DNA of 64,000 bases from Urechis unicinctus (Eukaryota > Annelida > Polychaeta > Xenopneusta > Urechidae), in contig CM067354.1 of the NCBI GenBank assembly GCA_034190875.2, positions 67,867,672-67,931,671 of the forward strand. The letters are read 5' to 3'. This document shows positions 1 through 16,129 of this stretch, piece after piece (position 1 is the stretch's first letter; every line of letters begins with the position of its first letter). Position numbers and translations under genes: made by a program. The notes under the pieces were generated by a model. The model was not told the origin of the DNA, ran no database searches, and worked only from the letters and a program-made list of their open reading frames with translations.

Positions 1-30
<30 letters not shown>
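1..30. repeat. (AT)n microsatellite at window edge
   Basis: Fifteen AT dinucleotides run to the window start, so the true length is unknown. Confidence 0.95.
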
Positions 31-33
<3 letters not shown>

Positions 34-699
34 ATTACACATTAAACTCTCACTCTTAATAGCTTACTCTGAACAACCACAAATGAAATGAGATCATCAG
101 CATACATTAGAAGATTAGCACACTAAAACTACACTGAACACGACAATTATCTAAAACCAGAGCTCAATTCATCCATGTAAACACTGAACCGATAGGTTGA
201 CAATATGCCTCCCTGTCTTATGCCATTAAACACACCAAATCAGCCATTCATAGTTCTGCCCCATCTTACACATATCCATGCAACCAACCATTCTAACAGT
301 ATATCTAGGGACACCTTTGTTCGACAAGCTCCCCCTACCACTACAATCTTGGGTCCAGTAGTCCTATGTACTGGTGTAGATTTATGATAGAATAGTCCTT
401 GTACATCTGTCATAAAGGGCTTTCAAGGAACCAAGTAAACAAATATGAATATTGGATTTTTCGGAAATCTACACATACAACAGCACTTAAAACAAATAAG
501 AGCACAATTTCATGTGTGGGAAAACGTCAATGTCTTACGATTTTTCTCTCCTTATGGTCCCTTAACTAACAGTTAGCCTCTCTCGGGGAATGATGCAACC
601 TGATGTTCACCAGAATACATATTACAAAAACATGACACCTGCATGATTCTCATTGGAGTTTCTCTAATGAGACCTCTTTAGCTAGCATGCTTACAACGC
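31..699. other. No recognisable feature
   Basis: Unique-looking AT-rich sequence. A 60-codon plus-strand open frame at 205-387 has no recognisable motif and is probably chance. Confidence 0.6.
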
Positions 700-1037
700 T
701 GGCTTTCACTTGCTTACTGTATAATTCTGTGTCAATGAATTTGCGGCAATGTTCCTTGAGCCTGCATAATTCTTTGGTCATGTATAACATTGACTAGAGA
801 AATTTTGTTTCTGCATATTGCACACAACTTAATTTCCGGGCAATATAGCCAGAGACATATGCTAGAACATTCACTTCCTGGGTGGAAAGGCCTTTGTCAA
901 TTCAAACTGTTAATTGCAGCGCAGAAATGCCCATTTGTGTTTGACTTCTTGTCAGACATACTCGCAAGTTATAACGAAGTTGGTCGGCTGCTGCGCGACG
1001 AATAGCTTCTACAAAATCAGGGGGCGCTGCCTCCCAG
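700..1037 (-). pseudogene. Decayed DNA transposase fragment, copy 1
   Basis: This stretch is clearly homologous to 31257-31680 by eye: the same order of words, for example the stretches around 'ttttgtttctgcat', 'gcagcgcagaaatg' and 'gggggcgctgcct'. Read on the minus strand the better-preserved copy encodes a peptide with a Y-x-S-G-Y-I-x-R-x-L motif followed by C-x2-C. This resembles the C-terminal part of P-element/THAP9-type transposases, which I infer rather than prove. This copy lacks about 60 bases present in the other and has no continuous frame. It abuts the 100-N gap region, so its upstream part may be missing from the assembly. Confidence 0.45.
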
Positions 1038-1142
1038 CTCATGTGATTTTGTGTAACACACTTGAATTGTCAAAACAGTACAATATACGATTCAAACCAG
1101 CTCAACTCATTATGAGATATTCTAAAAGCTCCACATTTGTTT

Positions 1143-1242
1143 NNNNNNNNNNNNNNNNNNNNNNNNNNNNNNNNNNNNNNNNNNNNNNNNNNNNNNNNNN
1201 NNNNNNNNNNNNNNNNNNNNNNNNNNNNNNNNNNNNNNNNNN
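1143..1242. other. Assembly gap (100 N)
   Basis: Exactly 100 N bases, a common placeholder for a gap of unknown length. Open frames reported through it are artefacts. Confidence 0.99.
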
Positions 1243-2088
1243 ACTGACCCACCCCATCCAAATCCAGCCACCGCACTAAATTCTGAAAATATGAGTAATC
1301 AAAAGTCTTCATTTTGATGGATTGAATATCTCCAATACAAATCTCTCTCTGTGACCAAAATTGCATGAAGGTTTTTGGAGCAGCTGAAGAGTGCTAAATG
1401 CTGAGTTGTACAATACCTTCAATTTCTCCTTCTGTGACAGCTTTAAAGATTTAGCAGTCACTCTACTCTGCTGTAGGGTCTGGTCAGTTATTGGTGTGTT
1501 GCAAAGGTAGCCTCTGCGAACAAGATTGACTCGCTTTCGGCCTGTCGAGGTCTACAAACAAATGAGAACCAATGGAAATTTATGGTTCGATAGTTCAACA
1601 TTGGACCTATTTACTGACAAAGCGATTCAATTAAGTAAGGCAGGCCCAAAAGTACATTGTTTGAAGAAGGTGGGGCTCCTCTGCCACCTCTTCAGGCTTG
1701 TCTGCAACCTCCACCAACTTGGACACCTGTGTCATGGTGAACAATTTCAAACCATTAAACACATCCTTCCCAGTCATAATGGGTGTATTGAGTTCAATAA
1801 AATACCTTTGATAAGAATCAAATAAAAAAGGAACTAACCTCAGTTCCACACACGTTGTCAGGATCTGTACAATGACCCCTTCCACTGCCTCTTCTTGTAC
1901 GGGATCCCCACCTTGGCGTTTTGATTTCCTTTGAATTTGAAAGTGGGTTGGTTCAATTTAATCAATGAATGAACATAACAAGAATTTTTCAATCAATAAT
2001 GTTAGTGTTTGAGCCAAAAGCCTGCAAAAGTCAGCCAAACCCATACGATGATACATACCACCCCAAACTCCTAGCGTGGACGTTTCAG
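1243..2088. other. No assignable gene
   Basis: Two open stretches occur here (plus 1526-1825, minus 1631-1885). Neither shows a motif I recognise. The minus-strand frame lies downstream of the transposase fragment across the gap and could belong to the same decayed element, but I cannot show it. Confidence 0.4.
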
Positions 2089-2089
2089 T

Positions 2090-2185
2090 ACACAGGGATT
2101 TGCCATTGGCTGGCCGCTATCTTCTCTGTAGGGTTTATGTATGCATAGAAGAGAGCGACTGACCAGCCAATTCAAATCCCTGTTT
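2090..2185. repeat. Imperfect inverted repeat (about 40-bp arms)
   Basis: The left arm (2090-2130, containing 'cagggattt', 'attggctgg' and 'tcttct') is matched in reverse complement by the right arm (2144-2185, containing 'agaaga', 'ccagccaat' and 'aaatccctg'). The loop is about 13 bases. The transcript would fold into a long imperfect hairpin. It could be a small foldback or MITE-like element or a precursor-like hairpin; I see no flanking duplication. Confidence 0.65.
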
Positions 2186-2889
2186 CAGTTCACTATAACC
2201 AGATAAGGTAGACGTCCTGAGGGAGACCCCAGTCCCTTGATTTATAATACAATTTATGAGTTCATTCAGGAATATTCCAATAGTTTGCTATGAAAAAGCA
2301 CCGATAATTGCATATGAAATAATCAAACTTCAAACAAGTGTCATGGCTTTACACTCAAAAACGTGAGAGACTAGTCAAGGATATCGTTTTTATTACGCTG
2401 GAACATGCGCAGCCTCATTTTAAATATAATATACTAAGTCTAAGGGCTACCTCAGGGTTCGTTCGCAGGTGTAACGCTATCTGTTGTTAAATTTTTGGTA
2501 ATCTATTGTACCGATAGCGTTCACTTTATTGAGGCGGCTTCTTTTTATATATAACATTCGAAAACTCCAATCAAAGAAGAACAAAGAAGAGAAATGTAGG
2601 AATCAAAACACTCACCATTTCGGCAGCATGCGTTTCCACCTTCTGTCGAATCTGCGCTGCGCGTGACGTCAGGACTATGTGTTGTCAACAAATAACCCTT
2701 CAATACGCATGCGTCATTTTCCCATCGACATGTGCTCATGTTTGTAAACATGGGTGTGGCCGACATATTTCGATACGGTGTAATCGACGATATAGCGTTG
2801 AACTAGTCCGCAAAATGGTTTATATGGGTTCCAAAAGAGTTGTTCTATTAAATGGAGCAAAAAAACCGCATGTCATTTTTTTGAAAAAA
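2186..2889. other. Non-coding; short inverted repeat at 2473-2521
   Basis: No gene recognised. AACGCTATC at 2473-2481 is complementary to GATAGCGTT at 2513-2521, a 9-bp stem with a 31-base loop. Confidence 0.5.
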
Positions 2890-3106
2890 TGCATCTTTAA
2901 TATATATTTATATATAAATGCATATATATATGTTTATATATATATTCTTATATATATTAATATATATATGTATATTTAAATAAATATATATATATATCAA
3001 TATATATATATATGTGTATACATCTGTATTCGCACATATTCGTATATAAAACATATTAATAAATATATATAATAAATATATATATTTATATATATGCATA
3101 TATATA

Positions 3107-3180
<74 letters not shown>

Positions 3181-3190
3181 TATTTATATC
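2890..3190. repeat. AT-rich microsatellite, interrupted
   Basis: Imperfect TA/ATAT tract with interruptions, then a purer (TA)n run at about 3105-3172. Open frames across it are low-complexity artefacts. Confidence 0.95.
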
Positions 3191-3349
3191 TATGTACATA
3201 TAACTCGCTTCCGCAAATTTGTTTGGTGGAGAATCATTTTCATCGAGATAATGACACAAGCACAAACGTGGAGCGCCATTTACTTTGATTATTAATCCGC
3301 CTAGGAACCCATTACTGTTTTGCATAAGAGATACGTAATATCGCCTGTG

Positions 3350-3765
3350 TCAACTTTATGGCAACAGGGTATATCCGGATATGTATCACATCGGAGTTAG
3401 AGATCAAGTCACATCATTTATCATTAGCTAACAAGTTCCATTTTTCTACAATCTTAGCTATAAACGTATATAAACGGTCATTGATATTTTGTCGGTAAAT
3501 TCAAATTGTAGCTCAACATTTGCAAATATGGGTGTGCAGATATTTTGAACGTGTTAATGTGAAATACTTCATTACTGTGAGTTTCTCTTAAACCTAACGA
3601 GTGTTTAAAACGAAAGACTTAAATCCCGAGTTGGGAAACCTCATTTATTTGCGGCACACAACACTAAGCAGCCATTAGCAATCTGCATGATCTGTTCGTT
3701 AGATATATATTACTGCGATGAACCCTAGGGAAATTCCTAATTAGGAGAGCAATAATAGGAGTGGT
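3350..3765. repeat. Old dispersed repeat block R1, copy 1
   Basis: Collinear and diverged from 20200-20695. Shared anchors include 'gggaacctcattt'-type words, 'agcaatctg.atgat' and 'attcctaatt/attcctagtt'. No coding frame. Block R2 follows directly, suggesting R1 and R2 are parts of one larger old element. Confidence 0.6.
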
Positions 3766-3834
3766 AACATTTATTTATAGTAAACGTTAATATAATCAGA
3801 AAACGACTTGGAATATCACATCAGCTCAACAATC

Positions 3835-4640
3835 ATTACAGAAACGCGATCGTTGACAAGACCCGTGCGTGAGACCTTCAATATGAATGTTTGAGCACTC
3901 CAGATATATATTATATATGTAAACGAGGCATCAAAAGCTGCTGTGATACTGATCCAATTCAATTAGCCGATACTATATTACGATACTTGAAATGCCACTT
4001 TGTTATGCTCGGTACTAGCCAAAATTATCCGATTCATTATATACCGACTCGAACTGGAATGCTAGGATGAATTTTGTAAATAGAAGGGTACGATATTGAC
4101 GAGATCGCTGATTCAGTTGAACAGGTTCGGTGCTCAAGCTCGTGTCCGAACGTCACTGTTTAATCATTGCTGTACAATTTTCTCTAAAATATATCCGGCT
4201 ATATCATGAAGTTTTGCTGACATATCGTTCATGTGGGATATAAAATCCGAGAAGCTACTAGCATTCCAGCAAGCTTTTTTGATTATACCAGCGTGCACCT
4301 TAATAAATCGTTGCCAAACACAACGGTTAGCAAAATACCCGTTTCTATCAAGTAGCCAGACTATATAACACCAATAATTACATCAATAAACGTCTCAATT
4401 ATGCGAACCCAAAAAAGTAATTCTTTTATCGGTCGGATGCATCGAGAATACATATGGACGTCGTTTATGTTGTGTAGAAGAAAACTCATCCGAAAAAATT
4501 CTGGATGGCGATGCAAATCAATTGTTTTCACTCGCTGCCTTTTGAGCTCATTTCTGTAGAAGCTTAGTTGTTTCATTGTGTCGGACAGGGTTTTGCTGAG
4601 TAATAAAGTGACTACTGAGGTTCACAATTTACTCGGGATT
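3835..4640. repeat. Old dispersed repeat block R2, copy 1
   Basis: Collinear with 32640-33410. Anchors include 'gagcactccagatat', 'gatactgatcc', 'tacgatact' and 'cgatatcgctgat'-type words. Substitutions and indels are frequent, so the copies are old. No coding signal. Confidence 0.65.
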
Positions 4641-5069
4641 GTTTATAGTGTCGTTGCTTTAGAATGGTAGCCTATTGAAGCTTAAGCGTTAGCGTAAGCG
4701 CAGTACCACGATCCGATAATGGGATAGTTTTGCAATCTTTAATTACGGCCGTATAATTGGTTTGGATTGGTTAAATTGGATAATACTATCTCGGAGCACA
4801 ACGGCGGACTGAATCAACCGCCACACTGTCCACTGTTGAAATATTTACCGACTGACAAAAGTTGTTGTGTGTGAAGCTTTCCTCTGATAGCATTACTGCT
4901 TCTGCTCCTACGCTGTCTGTTTAAAATACATGACACGCTATGAGCAGAAATGCCTACCGTTGGTTCTGTTGTAAGTTGTCAAAATACGTAGATAAGCAGA
5001 CGTTGTACAACTCGTGACAGTTTATTAACTTGGCGATATCGAATCGCCAAGTAATGGCGATCACCCCGG
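4641..5069. other. No recognisable feature
   Basis: AT-rich, no motif or open frame worth reporting. Confidence 0.5.
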
Positions 5070-5960
5070 TTTGTGTGTTTGTATGTATGTATGTTTGTAA
5101 CACTTTTTTTGTTACACGATACAGGTCGCAATTTTTGAAATTATCCCATTTTTTTTCACCCATCGTTAGGCGTCAATGATGCGCGGAACCGAGATGTTTT
5201 GTTTTGACCTTGACCCAAAACTAAGGTCAGGGTCATCGAATAATTAAAAATCTAGTACCCCGAATAACTCCGTAAATAATGGTCGGATTGTTATAAAATT
5301 TACACCATCGTGTAGCTCATTCAAATTGCAAACTTTTCTAATGACATATGTGGTCATCCAACCAACGGTTTTCCCAAGCGCCTAAGGTCGAAAAAAAGTG
5401 GTATCGGTCCAAATAGCAAAAAGTTTCATGAATATGTTGAGCGCCTATCAGATATCATATTTGTGATCCGCGATACAGGTCGCAATTTTTAAAATTTTCC
5501 AATTTTTTCTTCACCCATCGTTAGGGGGTAATGATGCCCAGAACCGAGAGGTTTTGTTTTGACCTTGACCCAAAACTAAGGTCAAGGTCATCGAATAAGT
5601 GAAAATCTAGTACCTCGAATAACTCCGCTAATAATGGTCGGATCGTTACAAACTTTACACCATCTTGTAGCTCATTCTATTTGCAAACTTTTTTTAATGG
5701 CATGTGTGGCCATCGAACCAACGGTTTTCCCAAGCGCCTAAGGTCGAAAAATCGTGGTATCCGTCCAAATGGCAACAAAAGTTTCATGAATATTTCGAAC
5801 GCGTATAAAAACAGTCAATACATGTCCTGTGGTACTAAAATTGGTTTACATGCTCTCCGAGACAAACTAAGACGTATCCTTAAATATTGTGGATGTCAAT
5901 GACGTCACTACCGGTCACGAAAGCCTTTCCTCAATCCTTGATATCATTTGATTTGTACCT
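5070..5960. repeat. Dispersed repeat R3 with 354-bp tandem duplication
   Basis: The word 'acaggtcgcaattttt' starts at 5121 and again at 5475, and the sequence that follows is repeated with substitutions: the 'ggaaccgagatgttttg' region, a 'gaccttgacccaaaactaagg' region and 'cccaagcgcctaaggtcg'. That gives two tandem units of about 354 bp. Related fragments occur at 58690-58880 and on both sides of retrotransposon copy D (59480-59598 and from 63762). No coding frame was found. Confidence 0.85.
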
Positions 5961-6015
5961 TATGATTTTTCATTTCCCTTGAATCTTTTTGCAATTATAA
6001 AGATTTTCATGACTC

Positions 6016-6257
6016 ACAAGAGGCCGCCCTGTCGCGTAGAACAAAGGAATGCGCTGAGCGCGGCTGGCAGCGAGAATCAGGTCAAGTCGCTGTGCCTCTC
6101 GCGCTACATCACCAAGAGGCCCAAAGGTAAATGGGGGAACTTTACCAACTGCATCAGGAAAATTTCATTTTGGTCAATTAAGGCCCGATTCTGAAAATCT
6201 CTCCAATTAATTAGATGCAGTTCGCCAAGTTCCCACATGGTCCCATGGGCCTCTTGT
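6016..6257. mobile_element. MITE-like element, 10-bp terminal inverted repeats
   Basis: ACAAGAGGCC at 6016-6025 is the exact reverse complement of GGCCTCTTGT at 6248-6257, and a related word (ACCAAGAGGCCC) lies inside. A non-coding unit of about 240 bp with such ends fits a non-autonomous DNA transposon. I do not see a convincing target-site duplication. Confidence 0.45.
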
Positions 6258-9809
<3,552 letters not shown>

Positions 9810-11290
9810 GATCAGACATACTTTTACAATACTATTGAAGCCCTCGTGAACAACAATAAGCAAGTTCGAATCTATTCAAGCTAGAACAACGTCAAAAATG
9901 CCTGAAAATATGGAAGACATCGATTTTTGCTTTCAAAAGTTTACTTTGAAAGCATGTTTAGTAATTATTGCTTTTTCAGTGAGCTTGCAATAAGCCGGTA
10001 TCTACAACTACCTTCCAAAACAATCTGCATTGATCAAATTATTCTCTACCTACTGAAAGAGGTGAATAAATGCGAATATAAGCTCTTATTTGTTAAATAT
10101 GTAGCGCTTGGATTGTATCCGACCAGCAAATTGCTCTAGTTGTGACATAAATTCAAAAACAAATTGTCACTTGACAACGAATTGCAGATGCAGCAAAGAA
10201 TATTTCGCCGTGCAGGACGTGTAACTTAGAAAATGTAACCACACTGTCGGCTTTCATAATCGTTTATAATAACAGCGATGAGTGAATGTTGCTAATTAAG
10301 ACCGCAACGAAGGTTACACGAATCGATATAGTGTCACGTGCCACGATTCGGGTTAAATTGTACCGAAATATTTTTTCCAGAAAAAGAAATTGGCTTCAAA
10401 TAAATTAACCGACAATTAGATCCAACGGGCTCCAATTCGATGCATGAAGCTACTTTTTCTGTGTTCTTTCCTATGTTTAACCACGATGGGTGGATTTCTT
10501 ATCGATTGCCGAAATTATCAGATGATCATCTGACATTTCCATCTTTATATTTTTAATGGCTGTCAAGTAATGCTCGTGTCTTGATAAACGTGGATAATAT
10601 CAACTGACTCTGAATCACTGCTGGGATTTTGATCGCGAACTATCACAATTTGCAAATATGCTCAGTGAAAGATTATGGCATTTGAAAGGCAAGCATATTT
10701 TGCATATTGCGAATTTTGTCATACGCATTGTTGTAAATCTAAAATTTGGGACCACGATGGAGTGTAAAACTGGCTGAGAACAAAGGCTAGTAATTGTATG
10801 CGAATGTTAATTTCCCAGTGTTTGCTATTATTGAGATGAGTTTACAGTTTGAATGTTAAACATAATGCATGTCTCTGACTGATACAACATACAGTGACGG
10901 GCTGAGTTTACTAAAACGAAGGGGTAACTTGGGGCTAGACCAACTAACAATATCAAAATGGCTTATCACCGATAAAACGTGTGGTTGCTTTAAATATGAT
11001 TTCGTTTTCCCGATTGTGGTAACAGGCATATAGTTTTATCATTCCACTAGGTGTTTGATTGAATTGGCTGAATATGCTTGATTATATAGGTTAAGTGCGT
11101 TTCGAAGAATCTAATTGCCTTTTATCCGAAATAGATTGAATTCTAACACCCTGGACAACAAAGTGAAAGTGTACGTCGGATGAAATAAACCCGCGTAGAA
11201 CAAACTAAACAATCAGCGTCACTCAATGTAAATGTAATTATCTTTGCGACGTTAGGATATTTACACTGCTGTGTTGTTAACGCAAAACCT
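9810..11290. repeat. Old duplicated block R4, copy 1
   Basis: Collinear with 16130-17545. Anchors run in the same order in both: 'gatcagac', 'gaatctattcaagc', 'gatcgtttata', 'cagcgat', 'attgcatg'-type words, 'ccattccact', 'ccgaaatagatt', 'gattctaacacc' and 'tcagagtcactca'-type words. Divergence is obvious and no coding frame is conserved, so this is an old segmental duplicate or a large non-autonomous repeat. Confidence 0.7.
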
Positions 11291-11517
11291 GCGTATGGCT
11301 GTTAAACGGTGCGAATTAATGTGCCGGGGGATCTTTATGCACTTATGTGCAATTTATTCATTAGAGGACTGTGTTTAACAGTGGCTAATATGGGCCAGAT
11401 ATGCTAGCTAAGCTACCAGTCGCGTCATGTACAAGCCCGTGATTATTCCTTGTGAGGCACTTTAACAAAACCCAATTGGAAAAGCTTTCAACGCACTGTT
11501 TCTAAATTTGCCCTTTG

Positions 11518-11520
11518 CAA

Positions 11521-11601
<81 letters not shown>

Positions 11602-11610
11602 TATATATAT

Positions 11611-11647
<37 letters not shown>

Positions 11648-11723
11648 TATATATATCTATATCTCTATCTATCTATATCTATCTCTATATATATATATAT
11701 ATATATATATCTATATCTATATA

Positions 11724-11790
<67 letters not shown>

Positions 11791-11808
11791 ATATCTATAT
11801 ATATATAT
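11518..11808. repeat. (AT)n with GATA/CTAT interruptions
   Basis: Long AT tract broken by AGAGAT and TCTATC words that form short palindromes. Confidence 0.95.
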
Positions 11809-11825
11809 AGTTTCCATGTATTAGT

Positions 11826-12090
11826 CACGTGCCGATGCCACATTGACTATTCCGCAGTCGTTACCGAACATGAAATGACTGTTCATTACAATTTGCATCG
11901 GTATGTAACGATCGTCCATCCACCTGGCCGGTCACACCGTTTTATCTCTTTGATTGAATTAACTGGAACTATTGCAAGACCAAATCGAGTTAATTATCCA
12001 AGGTATCGTCCATCATTGCTGCGTAAGTGGATTTGTATCTTGTGTAGACCACCATTGAGTTCTTTGTTGACCTTCGCATTTATGCCATGC
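11826..12090. repeat. Old dispersed repeat block R5, copy 1 (unoccupied site)
   Basis: Collinear with 33610-33860: both share 'cacattgactattccgc', 'atcgtccatccacctggcc' and 'ggtcacaccgtttta'. At its left end this copy reads through 'tgccgatgccacattgac' without interruption. The 33.6-kb copy carries a 58-bp insertion there, so this is the unoccupied paralogous site. Confidence 0.75.
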
Positions 12091-15000
12091 CCAGTTAACA
12101 GGCAAGGTATTGGTACTCATCGTGAACTTAAACTACAGTAGGGACACATAAATGAACATATATAACTGCACAAACAAGTATACGCAAATTAAGTAAAATG
12201 TATAATAAAAGCGAGACTCTATCAAAGACAAACTGTTTGATTGGCAAATGGTTTAATGTTTCATCAATCATGAATCAGTATGAACAAGTTTTGATCGCAC
12301 TATAGGTTTTTTCTATGAGCTACAATGATATTGTATTATTTTGTTTGGCCAATTAAATGCTTATTTGCCCAAAGGTCTGCACAGGATATTTCAGATTCAA
12401 ATCAATATCTGATATTTAAAGTCGCGTACGTTCTGTTTTCACGCCTTCCTTCAGCTGTACTTCCGGTGCCTACCACAAGTCCATAACACGTTACACCTTT
12501 GATGCACAATAACGTGGTGCTCATTGCACCTCTATGATGCATTTATTAGGAACTTACGACTACAGAACATTTAATTTACCGGCAAAATATTATTTCATGT
12601 GGTTAACGAGGGTTTCTTTTAGAGAGTCGATTAATGTTCTCCAACCACTTATGCATGCAAAAACCATTTTTTTGCGCTTGTTCACTTATACCCAAAGCCT
12701 GTGCTACATTGATCACACCGCTTTATTTAACAAAAGCGGACCGTCCGCTCATTACGCTTGACAAGGGAAATAAATGCGTTAGTAATTGAATAAGCATCTA
12801 TCTTCCAGGCTAGCCACAAATCAATATCCCGTTGATTGAAATACTTAAACAAGATCATTTAGAGTAAACCATTACCCTCACTGCGTAAAACGACTATCGC
12901 TAGAGGTTACACCTGTAGGTCATGACAAAATTCACGAATATACTCTATAAAATGCATATTGATATTAAAAAGTCTACAAACGTTTCAGTTTGGATGTGCC
13001 CAGTTGTCATACACACATCCATGTGTGATTACGGGTGTGCGCATTAGGAAATGGATCACATTATATTAATCACCTCAACACCACCAATCCAAGTATTAGT
13101 TAAATCGCACTTAATACTGACTACATTTATTCGCTTGCGTTGTGTAAGTAATACATGTCTCGCTTTTGATTGATTTATACCTGCGATATACAAATGACGA
13201 CCAGCATTATCGCTGATGGCATTAGATATACTGATCATGTTGATGTATGTTGGTTCCGACATTGAGTTTCCCCGAAAAAAGCAAGGCAAACACCTTATAC
13301 GTCTTGATTAATCATCCAATGTCAGTTAATTTACAAGAGGTATAGATAGAAAATACTCCAAATGTTAAGCATCTGCAACCATACCTGTGATCACTGCCCC
13401 TGGTGACGATTCATCGGTTAAGTTTAAATCATCGAAAGCAGCAAATTAATGATACACATACTGTAATCATCAACCAAATAGTCCGTGTCGCGAATGATGA
13501 TGCGCTGTGGGCGGAATGGGATCATATCGTTTGGTAGAGATTATATTCGTCATAGCGGTCTAATAGACTAACAACAGCGGTATGAGTTTATATCGCCTAC
13601 TTTGCATACCTCAACGCGATTCTTATTGAGACATTTACCTCGCCACATAATATAACGTAAAGTCCAGCATCTGATGCTGTGTCATAGAATATACTTACTA
13701 CAAATGCGTTTAATTTGTAATACAATGCCCACGTTGAACATAATGTCCCAATGATAATAAGGGATGCAGATAACCCAGCGTGCCAAGAAAGGGAACGGTA
13801 GATGGAGGGTAGTATACAGAAAACTCTAAGCTTTGTGATATATACAGCCTCACTATGAGTTATGTGCAAATAAAGCTGAGTGCAACCAACAGCGTATCGG
13901 TTAAGTTGAATGATGATTACGCCTGTACAAAGCTAATGAACGATGGTGTTGTTCATGGACGGCAGTGGAGCGGGGGCGATTCTAGCCACAAGACATATAC
14001 GACCGACTTCCGATTTTTCAATAGTCATGCATGATTACATTCGGTCAAAATGGCATGCGACAGTAATTTAGAACAAATAATTGTTTCATATGATTCACAA
14101 ACTGTGTTAGACGACCAACAGGGTTCGAGGGAAAACATGAAAATATATATATATGCTGTATGCTGTCAACTCTCTTTGTAATTGATTGCACATATTAGGC
14201 TGCTGATATTTAGCAAGATTACGCTCCTACAAAGCTGCCCTCCTGCAGCACAGGTGGAAATATGTTTGCCGTGACATTTTGACCAGCTGACAGATTTAAT
14301 AAATTATGATTTCGGTCTTATATGTCGCCAGCACCCTTCTACCGATTGTGTCATTACAAATGCATGAAAAACGCGGACCGTTTAAATTAGACACTTTAGA
14401 AGAAAACCGCCTATTTCCATAAATAAATAAATTGTAGACCTTCTTTCTTTCTTTACTGTTACCTAGCTGTAAATACATTGTGGCCTTGATGACCTTGTTC
14501 ATCCAGTTTTAAATGAATGATTGAGGGCCTGATTGTGTTCTATTTATATAATGCGCCACGCTGTAAAAAACAAAAAAAGTTAGATTGCAGCAATGATCTG
14601 AATCAGATGTGATAATTGGTGCTGCTTAAGGAGACAAGGAGAATATTTTAGTTTCTTATTAGACATTTGCTCAACATTTTAATTTGAAGCGGTAAGCAGA
14701 GGCTCGTCCATAACTTGCTGCTAAGCCTGGTGAAAGCCCTTATAACAGACAAATTATCGTACCATTCATTAATGAATACAATTAAGCTGAATTAACTCGT
14801 GCGAGTAGTGGCACATATCCAATACCTACCGGTCAATAAACACGATGATAACACGTGAATAGGTATTTACTGATTCATTCCCTGTGTCCAAGCTAAAATG
14901 ATTTACTGGAGAAGCTAGTATAAACGACATTTGCTAAAAAAATTAACAAAAGGCACACACGATTGAACACGGCAACGTAGGCTCAATGTGCCGGGCGGAC

Positions 15001-16129
15001 GATTGGTTACTTTCAGCGTAGATGCTTGTCATAGCTCGGTGCTCGGCGAAGGTCTAGGCGCATTTGGCAAAGGCTAGGGCAATGGAAGCCGGCGACTGCA
15101 CCCAATGTCAGTTGTTCAGGAATATTATAAATACATTGTGCGAAACGAGGTGAGAATGCCAAATGGGTTCCATGTTTATTAATATACAACTTTCTTTGGA
15201 TATCTGTACAGTAAAAACTCTACTTGCATGCAAAATAAAATATTAGCTTCTGCCGCAAATGACCATTTTATAAATGATAGCTAGATTAAGCTCCACATAC
15301 GCCAAAAATGTCACATATAAACGCACGTTGTTCACGGCAATCTGCATAAACCGCCTAGAATTTGGCTTAGGTATGTGGTGACGGATCAAGGGTACCTAAT
15401 GTTAGCAGTCGCATGCTCGCAAAAAATTGCGAATATTTACCACATAATAATGTTAGCTTTGTGGCTAATATATTCTAGTGAGTTGTTTCGAAGCCAATCT
15501 ACAAGGGAGAAAAGGAGAGCTCATTTGACGGATTGAGCCTATGTATTATTTGGGTAACAGGTTGGAAGCTGTCGATACATGGTGTCCTTATCCATAAATT
15601 ACATACGCTACCCGTCTAAAACTGCTTAACACATCCTAGTAAATATGTTGTTGCCGAATCAAAACTTATAAAACAGCATTATGTAAAATATAGAAATTAG
15701 TGGCAATATATAGCTGTCATATCTATTGTTAGTTGATTTCAACTAGGATGGGCATATGTTTGTATGCTACTACCTATTGATTATCCTACTATAGATATTT
15801 TCTGAAACAGACTGACAACATAAACCACCGCGAAACACCGTGGAAAGCTCTTGAACAATATTTGTGCAGTGATTATGGCAAATGACCTACAGAACACTCC
15901 ATCAGAGCTTCGTTCCTAGAATCCGGCCCATTTTTCAGGCATGATTCTCATTATGTCACACATGGAGAGCAATCCGCTCAACCCGCTGATACACGGCTCA
16001 CTTGCTTAAGTCATTGGACACATGTAGTTGGTTAGGCTGGTCCAACCATGGTATATTGTGCGCAGTTGTTCACATTTGTAAGATTGTAAGTCATCATATT
16101 TATACCTTGAGTTAGTGAACATTTTCCGC
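12091..16129. other. No recognisable gene
   Basis: Four kilobases of AT-rich sequence with only short open frames (for example plus 12534-12761, minus 13597-13869). None has a recognisable domain or a paralogue in the window. Confidence 0.5.

Noticed and set aside
914..1366. Open frames crossing the 1143-1242 gap on both strands
   Set aside because: They consist partly of unknown residues from N bases and are artefacts.
2908..3325. Open frames of repeated Tyr-Ile across AT microsatellites (also at 7247-7514, 19190-19537, 31008-31416, 32460-32693, 57726-58058)
   Set aside because: Low-complexity translation of (AT)n; no coding meaning.
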